This document shows positions 10,390 through 22,300 of a stretch of DNA of 64,000 nt, in pieces. The notes below the pieces were generated by a model. That model saw nothing but the letters and a program-made list of their open reading frames with translations, ran no database searches and had not been told where the DNA came from. The stretch is from Theristus sp. LFF4_11 (Eukaryota; Nematoda; Chromadorea; Monhysterida; Xyalidae): assembly GCA_030248135.1 (NCBI GenBank), contig JASANC010002065.1, forward strand, positions 1 through 64,000, read 5' to 3'. Position numbers and translations under genes: made by a program. Every line of letters begins with the position of its first letter. The first letter of the stretch is position 1.

Positions 10390-13300
10390 TCATGGTGGAG
10401 GCGTCGGGCCGCAATGCAATTTGCTGACGGTCTCCGCAGCGTTCGTCGTTGGGTGCACCACCTGCGTGAAGTGTCCTCAAGTATTTTGTTTATCAATAAA
10501 GCTGGTATCAGCAAAACAAACATCGAACAAAGTATAAATCACGGAAACAAAGCATTACGAATGTTCGCAGTTTTGGTGGCACACATTGGACACAGCAAGT
10601 GCGTGGTGCCATCAGTGGCATTCATGAGACAAACGAAAACGGGGGCGCATTCATGAAGCAGTATACCGTGAATGACGCCGTAGAAAATATGGCCATTTTG
10701 TTGGAGAACACGGTTACGGTCATCACCGAAATACTGCTCGGTGATGACGAACGCCGCTGATTACGGTACGCTCGTGCACCGTGACACAGACCGTGAACGT
10801 GTCGACGCCGGCGCACGTCACCGTGGTGCCGCCGCCGGCCAGAACGCTGCCGGCCGTAGCGGTCGCAACGTAGAGGTTGCAGGCGCCCGCTTGCCCGGCG
10901 CGCAGCACGCAGAAGCCGTTGTTGACGCTCAGTGTGGCGCCGAGCAGCGACGCCTGATTCTCGAGTGCGGTACGCGACGCCGTTGCGAACTGGCAGACCG
11001 TGCCGTCGTCGCCCAGGAAAGTCGTGCCGGCCGGAATGAAACACGCTGCAACGAGGGGGCGCGCATTCATGAAGCAGTACAATATATAAGGACGCGTATA
11101 CAGCTTGTACATGTGTGGAACATATATGTACATTGTGTGAGTCGGTAGCGGACTTATAGGTCCGCTCAACCAAAGACGAGTCCAGTTCCAGAATGCAACC
11201 AACACCAGTTACACGCAAGCATGGAAAACTGTCTTCAAAACGTCGACAACAACGAACGATATAGAATGCAGTTGTAGGCGCTGATGTCGGCGCCCCAGCC
11301 GTTCGCGGTGCAAGTGGTCAGAAAGGTGGCCGCCGTGGTGCCGGTCTTGGTGTCGACGACGGTGTTCGTGCCGGTGACCAATTGGTTCTGCGGATGCGTC
11401 GTCGGACACACCGCCTGTGACGGTATACGTGCAAATAGAATTTTTTCCAACCTCAAGGCCCCATTTGTGCTGGCGCATGCGTGCACGGTACGTCACGTCA
11501 CGTCACGTCACGCCACGTCACGTCACGTCACGTCACGTCACGTCACGTCACGTCTCGTGTTCTTGCACACTACCGCCCATCGCCCATGGAGGCACGTGTC
11601 TTTGACGAACGTCAGCATGAACAGGCCTTCATAAATTACCTATACAGTGTGCCCACTGTTTTTGTGAAACCAACCAGGCAGTTCAACAATTTTTTGATCA
11701 AACAAAACAGCGGAGGGCACATTCACATCGTCCACCAGCATTTGATTGTGTCACGCTTTGGGCGCGGTCGTGTTAACAACCAGGCAGCAAACCAAATTTG
11801 CATTATACAAAAATTCAAATGCTGATATTAATCATGGTTTAATTCAAATGTTTATCCGGGCTTTAATACACAAGTAGTGTTGTTTCCTGACTGTTTAACC
11901 GTCTGTTGCCCTTAAATCGCTTTAATCGATTTAATAACACTGGCAAGCAAACTACATTGTTTACTAACCTGCCATTTTGTTGTCGGAGCGCCGGTAACCA
12001 AATTACCCACAATCTGGCACGCTGGTGAATCGGAATGCGACAGTGTGGCATTGCCAGTTTGCGTCGGTACAAGGCAGGCTAAAAAAACAAATTTTGAAAA
12101 AAAACATCAAATCAGTGGAGCGTAGGTGCCGTCGGAGAGACAATCAGTATTGTGTTGCGCAAAGTATGAAACACCCCATTTATGTTTAAATAGTATGTCT
12201 TCTTGCAACTCCGATCTTGTTACGACTACCATTGCGAGCTCCGTATTCTGCGACGACAAAAACTGACAGGTTTTAAGCGAACATCTACATGTACATTAGT
12301 AGCCTAAGGCGTAGGCAGCTTTCGGACTTACCCGGTATGCAGCACTCCTTGCCGATGGTGGCCGCCTTGTCCCAGGTGCCAGCCGCCTGGCACGTGTTCA
12401 CATTGTTCGTGTTCTGGTGCGCGCACACGGCCGGGTCGATCTTCAGCACCAATAAAACCGTGTTAGCAAACTTCCACCTTATTACAGCAACGCTTATACC
12501 CGTTCAACCTTGAGCAGATGCGTCGTGAACGTGCACGTCGCCGTGTAGGTGGCCGAGCCGGGTATGCCGAGGCCGTTTGTGTCCGGCACCCATTGTCCGC
12601 CCTTCAGGAATGTCGGCGCAACCGCCGGCGCCGTGCAACCGGCCACTGTCGGCTGCGGGCACGCTGCGTGAGGTGCGAAGCAAAAACGGATATTGAGTCT
12701 CCAACCATGCTGTTCATACAGTTTTATCGGAGTTTGCGAAATAAAATGGATAGATGGATGGATGAATATAAAAAAAGTGAATCCGCTTGATGATTAAAAA
12801 CGCCAAAATTAGGGAGGTGCGGAAAATCAAAAAGCGCTGGTGGTCGCTCGTTCCGTTCAGTTCGGCTCATGTATTTTGTGCTGCGCGTGAAATATGATGC
12901 CCAAGGCAAATCGAGTTCACACACACAGGTACCGTACATCGCACAATATGCTGTAGATACGACTGCACGCACCACAATGTGCAGTCTATTTCTATAGTGT
13001 ATACAACTGGCTGATTGGCTGGCAACTACGGGACGCACGCATGCACGTGATCCGGACAACCCCCTGAACACACCAGTCTTGCAGCAGTCATCCTCCACCG
13101 CTGCACCAACGCCCGACCACGCGGCCGCTGCTGTGCACTCGGTCACTCGTTCCGTGTTCACCCAGTTGTTCTCCGTACCCGTGAACAAAAGCTCCGTTGC
13201 CCAAGCACATGCGATCGTGTACTTTGAGCCGACTGCAATGAACTAACTGCTTTTGACCACATGGATTCGTTCATTTTGGATAAACTTCTATGCTCTGTGA

Positions 13301-16300
13301 TCTGTATCCATGTCTGAAAGGGGCTCGTCAAGTTGTTGGAGATCTGAAACCCGTTCATGCTGACGAATGCCAACACACGTCGAAGCAACGGCTCCATGGA
13401 CGTGTAGTATGCTAGGTGACGTGAGGTGTTGTGTCGTTACACACTCGTGAAGCGGCCTTCACTACAACCGACAAGTGCCTCGCTATGTGCTCACATTTCA
13501 GTGGTGTAAACACCGGCTCCTCTCGCAAGTCGAGTATAGGAAACATAATTCTATCTACTCGAAGAAAGTTTTTTTTAACAATTTTTAAAATTCCGAAGTG
13601 GCCAACCAGTGACAACGTTGTTGTTACTGTCAACACCGGTCGTTGGATCGTAGACGTTGTACAGTGTGCCCGTGAACGGATTGCCGTTAGCGGCTGGGGT
13701 CTTTTTACAGGCGCTCGGATTTAGCGGGGCGCATGCTTAAAAAAATAAAAGACGCTCTTGATTTGCTTTGCACCAAAATTACTCATCTGCTGTTGTGTCA
13801 CGTAGTCAAACAGTCTGAGAGAAGATTCATCACTTTTTTTTCAACATTCAGAAGTTCGCTGGATGGAGCCATCAGTTACTCGGCGGCATGTGTACCGCGT
13901 TTGGCAAGGAAAATAAACTTTCAGTGCTTCCGTGCAACTACCGAAAGTAGTCGCCTGAACTCCTGGCCAACCGACCAGTGATACAATCGCCCTTCCACGG
14001 ATTCGGCACGGGCGAGACGAGATTCTTCCAGGTGTCTTGGAAGACGTTCGTCGGTGTGGCGTCGACGACGCACGTCAACACGAGTGGCGCCGTGAACACG
14101 GGCGTCGTGCCCTGGACGACGGCGTTCACGGTCGACGAAAGCAGATACTGATTGGTGCCGCAGGCCAGCTCGATCGTGGCGCCCTTCGCCGCCAACGTCG
14201 CCGTGTAAGTGCCCGTCCGCGAGACGGTCGCCGTCGTCGCTGCGATGCCGGCGTCGTTCAGCAGATCCGGCACGACGCAGCCTGCGCGGCGCGGCATTTG
14301 TTTGTTAAACATGCTTCTTGCAAATGCGCTTGCACTTTATTTTGTAACCGCTTGAGAACATACACGCTACATATTGCGTGCTGAACGATTTTGTTTCTAA
14401 TGGCATATATGCAGTTTAGCTAATTGGCTGGTGGCTGGTGCACACGCGTGATGCATGTATTGCTGTGCGGGTGGAGTTTGGCTGAATGCATGCGTCACGT
14501 GGTCATGTACAGCGATATCTAGTCTAAGGCTAAAGTTTACGAGTTTAACGAGACAACGCGTGCCACCAATGCAACGAAACGCGACGACGAACAAGCAAAC
14601 AAACAAACAAACAAACAAACAAACAAACAAACAAACAAGCAAACAAACAAACAAACAGAAGCGCACCTGGGCTGCACTTGTCGTCCTCGTTTTTCAGCGA
14701 CCAGCTGCCGTCCGATTGACACGTGGACACGGTGTCCGCCTGCTGGTAGGTCGGCGTGGTGTCCGTCCTCAGGAAGTGCGTCGCGTAGTTGCACGTGGCC
14801 GTGTACGTCTTGCCGACGTGCACGTACGTCTTGCCGTCAGAGTGCGTCAACGTGCCGGCTGGCGCCAACGTCCACGTCGGCAGCGTCTCCGGCGCCACGG
14901 CAGCTGGCGCTTGTGCCAACGTTGGGCAGACTACACCAGACATGATCGCAAAGTGAGTGTAAGCAGCATTCACAAAGCAGTATTTAGTGTGACGCGTAGC
15001 TATGTTTTATACTGCTTCATGAACATGCCGTGTGCTTGGTCAGAGCATACCCATTCGACCGTGTGACGGCACGTGGCGTGCGCATTGCCGCCGTGCGGTG
15101 TGCAGTGTCGTACGCCTGACCGGACACAACGACATTTGCGGCAATATGCACACCACCGTCCATCAAACCATCGCACGGGCAAGAGTGGCGTTTGAGAACC
15201 AGGTTAAGGAAACTGTTTCGGTCCAGCTAGAGTGAAGAAACAAAAAACAACAACAAACAAAACCGAACTCGGTATGCACTCGTATTCGGGCACATTGGTG
15301 TCGGCGCTCCACGCGGCCGTGGCGCCGTTCGCCGCTGCGGTGCACTTGGACGACTGCGGCGACGCCTTGGTGGCGGTGGTGCCCGTCTTCCACAGCACCA
15401 TCGGCGCCGTGCACGTCACCGTGTGCACCGTCTCCGGCAGCACGAGATTCGCGAACTGATACGTGCTCGCGACCGCGTTCGCTGTGGCGTGCGTCGCGTT
15501 GCCGTTCTGGACGAGCGTACAGGCTGCACGGAAAACGAATGTGAGGAATGTGTGTTTGTCCGCGCATGATGATCAGCGGCATTTAGTGACGCATAGTTAT
15601 ATGTTTTCACACAGCTATGCGTTACTAAAAAATACTGCTTCGTGAATGCCCCAACAGTTCCAACTGCTGCAGTGCGGAAGAAGAATTTTGAGTTTTTTTA
15701 TCACTGCTTGTGGCAGGTGTGGCTGTTTGGATCAGCAGCATTCATGAAACCGTATTTAATGACGCGTGGCTGTGTTAAAATGCTGTCAGTAAATACTGCT
15801 TCATGAATGTTTTGGAGCTTGAAAGCTCTCGAAAACATAAAACTTGTTTATCATACGCAACTCACTCGGAGTACATTGATCGGTGATGATGTTCGGCAGA
15901 TCCCAAGTGCCGTCCGCTTGGCAAGTCGCCTTGCGCGCCGTTTGCTGCAAATGATCAAAAAAGATAATAGCAATCTCAGCAAAGGGATCAAAGACTTCAT
16001 ATATCAACCAAATATTATGCAACGTTTCTTTGCATTTCGACCTTGCTAACATCAGATGCGGAAGAGGAACGGGCTGAGTCAGTGATGTGCCCCTCTTGAA
16101 TCACTTTAGTTACAACTTACATTACAGTCGAACTCTCAATTATAAGGAATCAGCTGATTCGTTGGTGATCACGGTGATTCGTTGGCGGTGACGTGAGGCA
16201 TGTTTTCTGTGCAAGCATTGCTGTAGGGGCGGAGTTTAGTTTGCACAGAAAACATGCATACCGCAATCACCAACCAATCAGCTGGTTCCCTATAATTCAG

Positions 16301-19300
16301 AGTTCGACTGTACAACAGTTTAGCATAAGGGTCAGTATTTTAAAAGAAACTGAACAATCACTTAACGAAGACTACCTAACAATCGTAATGGTGTCCCCGC
16401 CAGATACCTGACCTGCGCAATCTTGTCCGCCGTGTTCGTTAGAATGTGCGTTGCGAAGTTGCACTGCGACGTGTAGGTCGACGCGAACAGCGCTTTGTTC
16501 GAGACGGCCGCTGGCACCAACGTGGCGGTGATGTCGATTTGCGGTGGCGCCGGTGTTTTCGTGGCGTCCACCAGCAGTGGGCACACTGAATTTAGGGTGC
16601 AGAGCAAAATACACGAGTGAATACATTTTTTTTTGATGAGCGTATTCGCTGAATAATACCTTTTGCCCGAACACAACACGGCTTTGGTGAATATATACGT
16701 TTTACTGGAATTCGTGTTGGCGGCACCATGCCCGTCTACGATTCACCACATTCCACCGCACCGTCGCACGGGTTGATCGTCAACCCGTGCCAAGGTGTGG
16801 TGGAACGTGTTGAATCTGCGCGTCATTTGGTAAATAATGCGGAAAGACAACGGAACAATGCTCGCTCACCGCGCATGGCGACAATTCACGACGTTCCACC
16901 ATACCATGTGTGACTCACAAAACGCAGCTCTGTGACGCACTGTGCCGTGTTGTGTCTCAGGTTCCCGTGTACAAACGTTATCCCTATCACAAACCTGTGA
17001 TACAATCGAGCGCCAACACGGCCGGATCATTCCAGGCGCCCGTTGCGGTGCATTGCGCCGTCGCCGTCGTTGGCAGACCAGTTTTCGAGAGTACCTGACA
17101 AATATGCACGAAGCGTGTAACGTCCTAGTCTGAAGACAGTGTGCTCTGTTACAAATACACGCAGCAACGTTGCATATGCACAAACAAGCACAGCCAATTG
17201 CAGCAACGCGTGTGTGTACGTGTGTTTGTTGGTGACGATGCGATATCACTGTATTATCAGTGATCACAGAGTGCATTCTCTGAAGACGACGAGTTTTAGT
17301 CAAAACCCCCACAAAAACAGTATTCTCCGACGTTACCTGGTACGTCTCCGGACATTTCACTTGCACGGACGCGCCAACCGCAGCCAATGTGTTTGATTCC
17401 CAGTATTGTCCGGTCGGCGTAAATGTCGCGTTGCCAGTGGTCGCGTATTTGCAGACTGAAATCAATATAAATGTTTATAAAAATACCTCGACTAACATGA
17501 GTTCGGTTTGGTTGAGTACTGTACACCTCGCAATGAACCTACTCAACAAAATAAAACTCTGTAGCCTGATATGAGAATTCCTTTTTAATCCAAAGCAAGA
17601 ATCTGCTGGCATCAACAATATGTATAGAACCAATCAGCACAATCAGCTAGCTACTTCAGCAACGATCACGCTCCAGGTCACATCCGTCCTGCATTTATAA
17701 TCGATAGCTATCTCTGCTCTTATGCCGAAGACACAAACCGACATTTGGAAATCACCAAAACTGCCGTTCAAAAATCAAGTATCTAGCTAACTCAACGAAT
17801 GGCTAAGCCGCGACTACTAATCGCTATTACTATTACTAACTTATTACTATTTGCTAATTACAATCATATTACTAACTACTATTAAGCCGCAACGGCACTA
17901 CTAACACGGGTGACACTGGTCGGTGACAATGGTCGGCGTCGTGTAGGTGGCGTCTGCCTGGCAGGTCGCCACACGATCGGCGCGTTGCGCGTTCGCGGCG
18001 TTGCCTTCCGGGTAGAGCATCTGACTGGTGTACGTGCAGGAGGCCGTGTACGTGGTGCCGACGAAGACGCTCGCCGCAACGCCCGTTGGCATCGTTGGCG
18101 CCGCTGGTGACACCTGACGTCACGCCAGACAAAGCATACAATAGTCAGCTGACAACGAGATTTCTGGACTTCTGATTATGTTTGGCATCGCAAATGGAAC
18201 GTGCTTCAAAATGCACCAACTGATTATATAACGCTTAAACGACCAGCAGCCATGGAGGCCAGCTCATACGCCATACGGACGTATGCTGTGGCGAAGCCAA
18301 AGGCACGTCTCCATGGACGGTGGTATAGTATGCAATAGCACGAGACCTGACGTGACGTGACGTGCCGTGCCGCATACGCATACGTCAGTATGAACGCGTG
18401 CCCTAACTGATCAACTGCGCTTTCTCTGTATGCCAACAAACGCACTCCGAACTAATGGTCGTTTCGCACATCACAGTTCGAAAGTGCAGAAAAAATTACC
18501 GTTGTTTCAACGTTGATTTGCGGTGGCGCTGGTGTTTTTGTCGCGTCAGCCAATACGGGGCACACTAACAAAAAGAAAAACTTCAAATAATGTCAGAAAT
18601 TCGAAAAACAGACGTAAAGACAGCGAGCACTCAAACCAAAAAAAACTGACCAAAACTTTGAAATCGCAATTGAAAATTGAAATGCAAATTGAAATTCAAG
18701 TTTTGGTCAATTTAGTTAGAAGTTTGCGGGTTTGTGTTTCAATCTGTGAATCGGGCGAGTTGCCGCAGCCCAAATTGAAACTCAAAATAATACAGCGCTG
18801 AGCGGAAGTTCATAGCAATAATTGAAAAAACTACAGAAGGAAAGGAAGAAGCAAGAAAGAAAGAAAAAAACGCACGCGGAACGCAGTCGAGTCGCGGCAC
18901 GACGGCGTTGTCGAACACAGAATTCTTGCACGTCGACGTCTGCGGTTTCTTCAGCAGATTGACGCCGTCATACAATTGCTGCGGGTCAGCGCAGGTGGCG
19001 ACATGCGTGGCACCCTCGGTCGCCAGCGTGCCAAAGTAGGTGCCGGTGGTAGAGAAGGTGGCGTTGCCCGTCTCCGTCTTGACGCACACTGAGAATGATG
19101 AATGGAAATTGAGTGCGCATAATTGAAAGACAGTTGAGATGACAAGAAATACAGTTGAACTGTATATTATAGGGAATCAGCTGATTGGTTGGCGAATTGC
19201 TCTCTGCGCAGAACAGAGGACTCCGCCTCCACAGCGGCGCCTGCACAGAACGCATGCATCACGTGCGCACCAGCCAGCCAATCAGCGGATCGCCTATAAT

Positions 19301-22300
19301 TTAGAGGTCGACTGCAGAATCCGGGGGCTGCAAGCCTCACGATCGACGCAGTTGTACGCGGCGATGTCCTTGTCCCATTTCTCGGTGGTCGGCACGCACG
19401 TGGCGGTGACGGTCTCCGCCAGCAGGTTGGCGCCGTCGTGCAGTCGTTGCTTCGTGAAATCGCACGTCACCGTTTGCGTGGCGCCGGCGTCCACCTGAAT
19501 GGTGTAACGAGGTTTTTTTTGGAACAATTATGATTCTCAAAAAAACAGATCCTTTTAAATTTCTTGGCGATTAACCGCTAATAATACGTGTTTATTAGAT
19601 AATCACTGTGATAATCGTGCTTGTAAACGTTCTATAACGTTGCTACTCCAGTATTTGTGATGTTCTTCACGAGTGTAAAACTATGTTTCTGAAACCTATC
19701 GATACCAACTTTTAAAGAAAGACACAAACCTCTTTTCCGTCGACGTTCTGCGGCGAGAACGTGGCGTTTCCGGTGATCTTCGGATATGTACAGTCGCCTG
19801 AAAGAAACAGTTTTGCATTGCGGCTTTACAGAACTCACGCAAAACCTGACAAGCAGGGGGTCTTGTAACCAATCAATCAGCCAATCATCAGCGAATCCAC
19901 AATAACCAAATGGAACCTATTCTCAACCTTTACATACTAAATAAATACAATACTCATTATGATTACCGATATAGCAGAAGTTCTCGAGCAACGGCGGTAC
20001 GGTCCAGAGGCTTGAATTGCAGATAGTCGACGTTGCAAGGCTGCTGTTCGACAGATACGGCGACACGCAAGTGACCGTGGCGACGCCTTGATCCGGAATA
20101 AACGCATCCGTCGACGAATACGACACGGTGGTGTGCGGAATCGTGAATCGAGCGCACGCTACGCGATTGAGAGCAGAAAATGTCAATATGCTGACAAAAA
20201 CGGAACAACAACAACAACAAGAACAGTCTAGTACTGACAGTTACAGCAACTGGCAGTGTCTTGCACTCTTGACAGCCTGGAAAGTATTTTCTGCACACCA
20301 CATCATGTTTGTTTGATGAGCAATCAGTCAGCAATCAGCACGTTTGCGTGGTGCACGAACTACAGATGGCATACTATTGGCTCGTTATTCATTCGTCAAC
20401 CAATGCATCTGAATAAATGCTATCAGAGGTGACCAACCAGTGATGTCAAAGTTGCCCAGTCCCACTCCGATCGCGGCGCCAAGCGTGCACACGATCGAGC
20501 AGATCAAGCCGACCGCGGCCAGCACAGCCCTCGCCTTCAACTCGTCGTAGCCGTACATCTCCGGGTTTTCAATGGTGCTGATGTCGAAGCCTTCGTCCAG
20601 TACCTACCGACGTGGAGAAGACGATTTACTTTGAAAAAATACTTTTTTTGCCTTTGAAGGACAACGACTTCCTGAAGTAAAAATGCAATGTTTGTCAACG
20701 TCATCAGAACGCAGCAACTACAATACAACAATTCTGACGCTCACGTGTAGCGAGAAAACAAATTCCGTCCGCTGTTCGACTTTCAATGTTTTTGTCAGTT
20801 TGAGAGAGTCTCTGTCGACCATATTTTTCTTGTCCCCGTCCAGAGAACTGCATAAAACAAACGTGCCCTGGTGATCGGCTCCTTCTGGATGACCTCGAAC
20901 GGCTTCACCCTCGAGTCGACTGGCGGCTGACTGAGTTGTTGTTGTTGGCTCGGCTGCGGGTTGAACGGGTCGGCGTTGGAGGACGGCTGCTGGCCGGATT
21001 GACCCGGCTGTGGTTGTTGCTGATTGAGCGGGTTGCTCTGTTGCTGATTCGGCGATGACTGCTGCTGATTTTGCTGATTAAACGGATTGGGGCGCTGCTG
21101 ATTGGGCGATTGTTGATTTTGTTGTCGCGGTTGATCCCAGGGCCGATTACGGTTGCTCGTCTGTTGCTGCTGATTCTGCTGATTCTGCTGATTGTTGAAC
21201 TGCTGCTGTTGTTGCTGTTGTTGCTGATCGGTCGGTCGACGATTCTGCATTCGAAGGCGTTCCTCCTTCAGTTTGCGCTGCTGTTCGAGTTGTTCACGTT
21301 GACGCTGCTGCTCCGCTTGCTGCTCTTTCAGTTCGTTCGGATCGAGCTCTTCGTTGTTGCCGTCGTCGTCGTGACGGTGGTCTTCGGCTGACCTGGAATG
21401 CGTGTCGACTTAGACAGCTAAACTTGACCAAGGTTAAGAACAAAACGACAATTTGAACAACACACGACAAAATTAAATTTGGGTTGCTTTATTGATACAA
21501 TTAGAACTATTAGAGCTATTCTAAAGGCTGTGGCAGGTCTGTTGCCTGTTGGATTGGTGTCCGTTGACGAGTCGGGGACAGGGGCGGGGGGGGGGGAGGG
21601 CACAGCGGCGAGACCATAAACAGCAAACTCGTGTTCCCTGTTTGAGTTTAGTTTTAAAATTTTGTTCTAAAGCCAAAAACATCAGTCCGCTATGGCACGG
21701 TAGTCAACAAAAGCTCGTGCTCAACAAACGCCCAGCAACCATACAAAAGCTAACCGATGACGGTCCGTACGTCGACGACAGATTTCGGTCGCTTTCGACG
21801 GATCGCGATAGTACTCTTCCGTCGGGGTGACCCGACAGATCGAGACGCGCAGTAAGCGTCGCAACCTGAATTGTTAATGAACGCAGTGTAAAAAAATATC
21901 TGATTGCGCGCGGCAATCCGAAAAAGTTGAAATCGTAAATACCAATGGTGCACTGAATTCAGCCGCATTACACGAAGACAAATTGTAAACATACAAAAAC
22001 ACTGTGATGTCAAAGAGTTTCGCATCAGTCAATTAGAGAGAACTAAATATAAATATAGCTATCCAAAAAAACCTAAAACGGTTATTGGTTACTGGACATC
22101 TAATATAGCACAAAAAAACGAGTTCAACAAAAACCGTCTCCCACCGGACAAAGGTCAGATCCTCAATCAGTCGTGCTTCGTCGATGGCACGTGACTGCGT
22201 GACTTGCAGCACGGTGCTGCCCGAGCGCAGCGGTTTCTCCAGCGTTCGACAGTCGTGCTTTGCCGTGATCGACGTCTGACGACAGCAGAATACTTGGAAG

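Noticed and set aside
12724..13188. 154-codon minus-strand frame as a separate gene
   Set aside because: Only 13074-13232 behaves as coding, and it reads as a gene B sushi exon (CAWATELLF, CCKTG); the rest is intron with a decayed F1 copy.
14593..14660. A CRISPR-like array of short repeats
   Set aside because: It is a simple AAAC microsatellite without spacers, in a eukaryotic intron.
14455..15066. 203-codon plus-strand frame
   Set aside because: It lies antisense to a gene B exon that fits phase and domain pattern, and it runs through the AAAC microsatellite and an F2 element.
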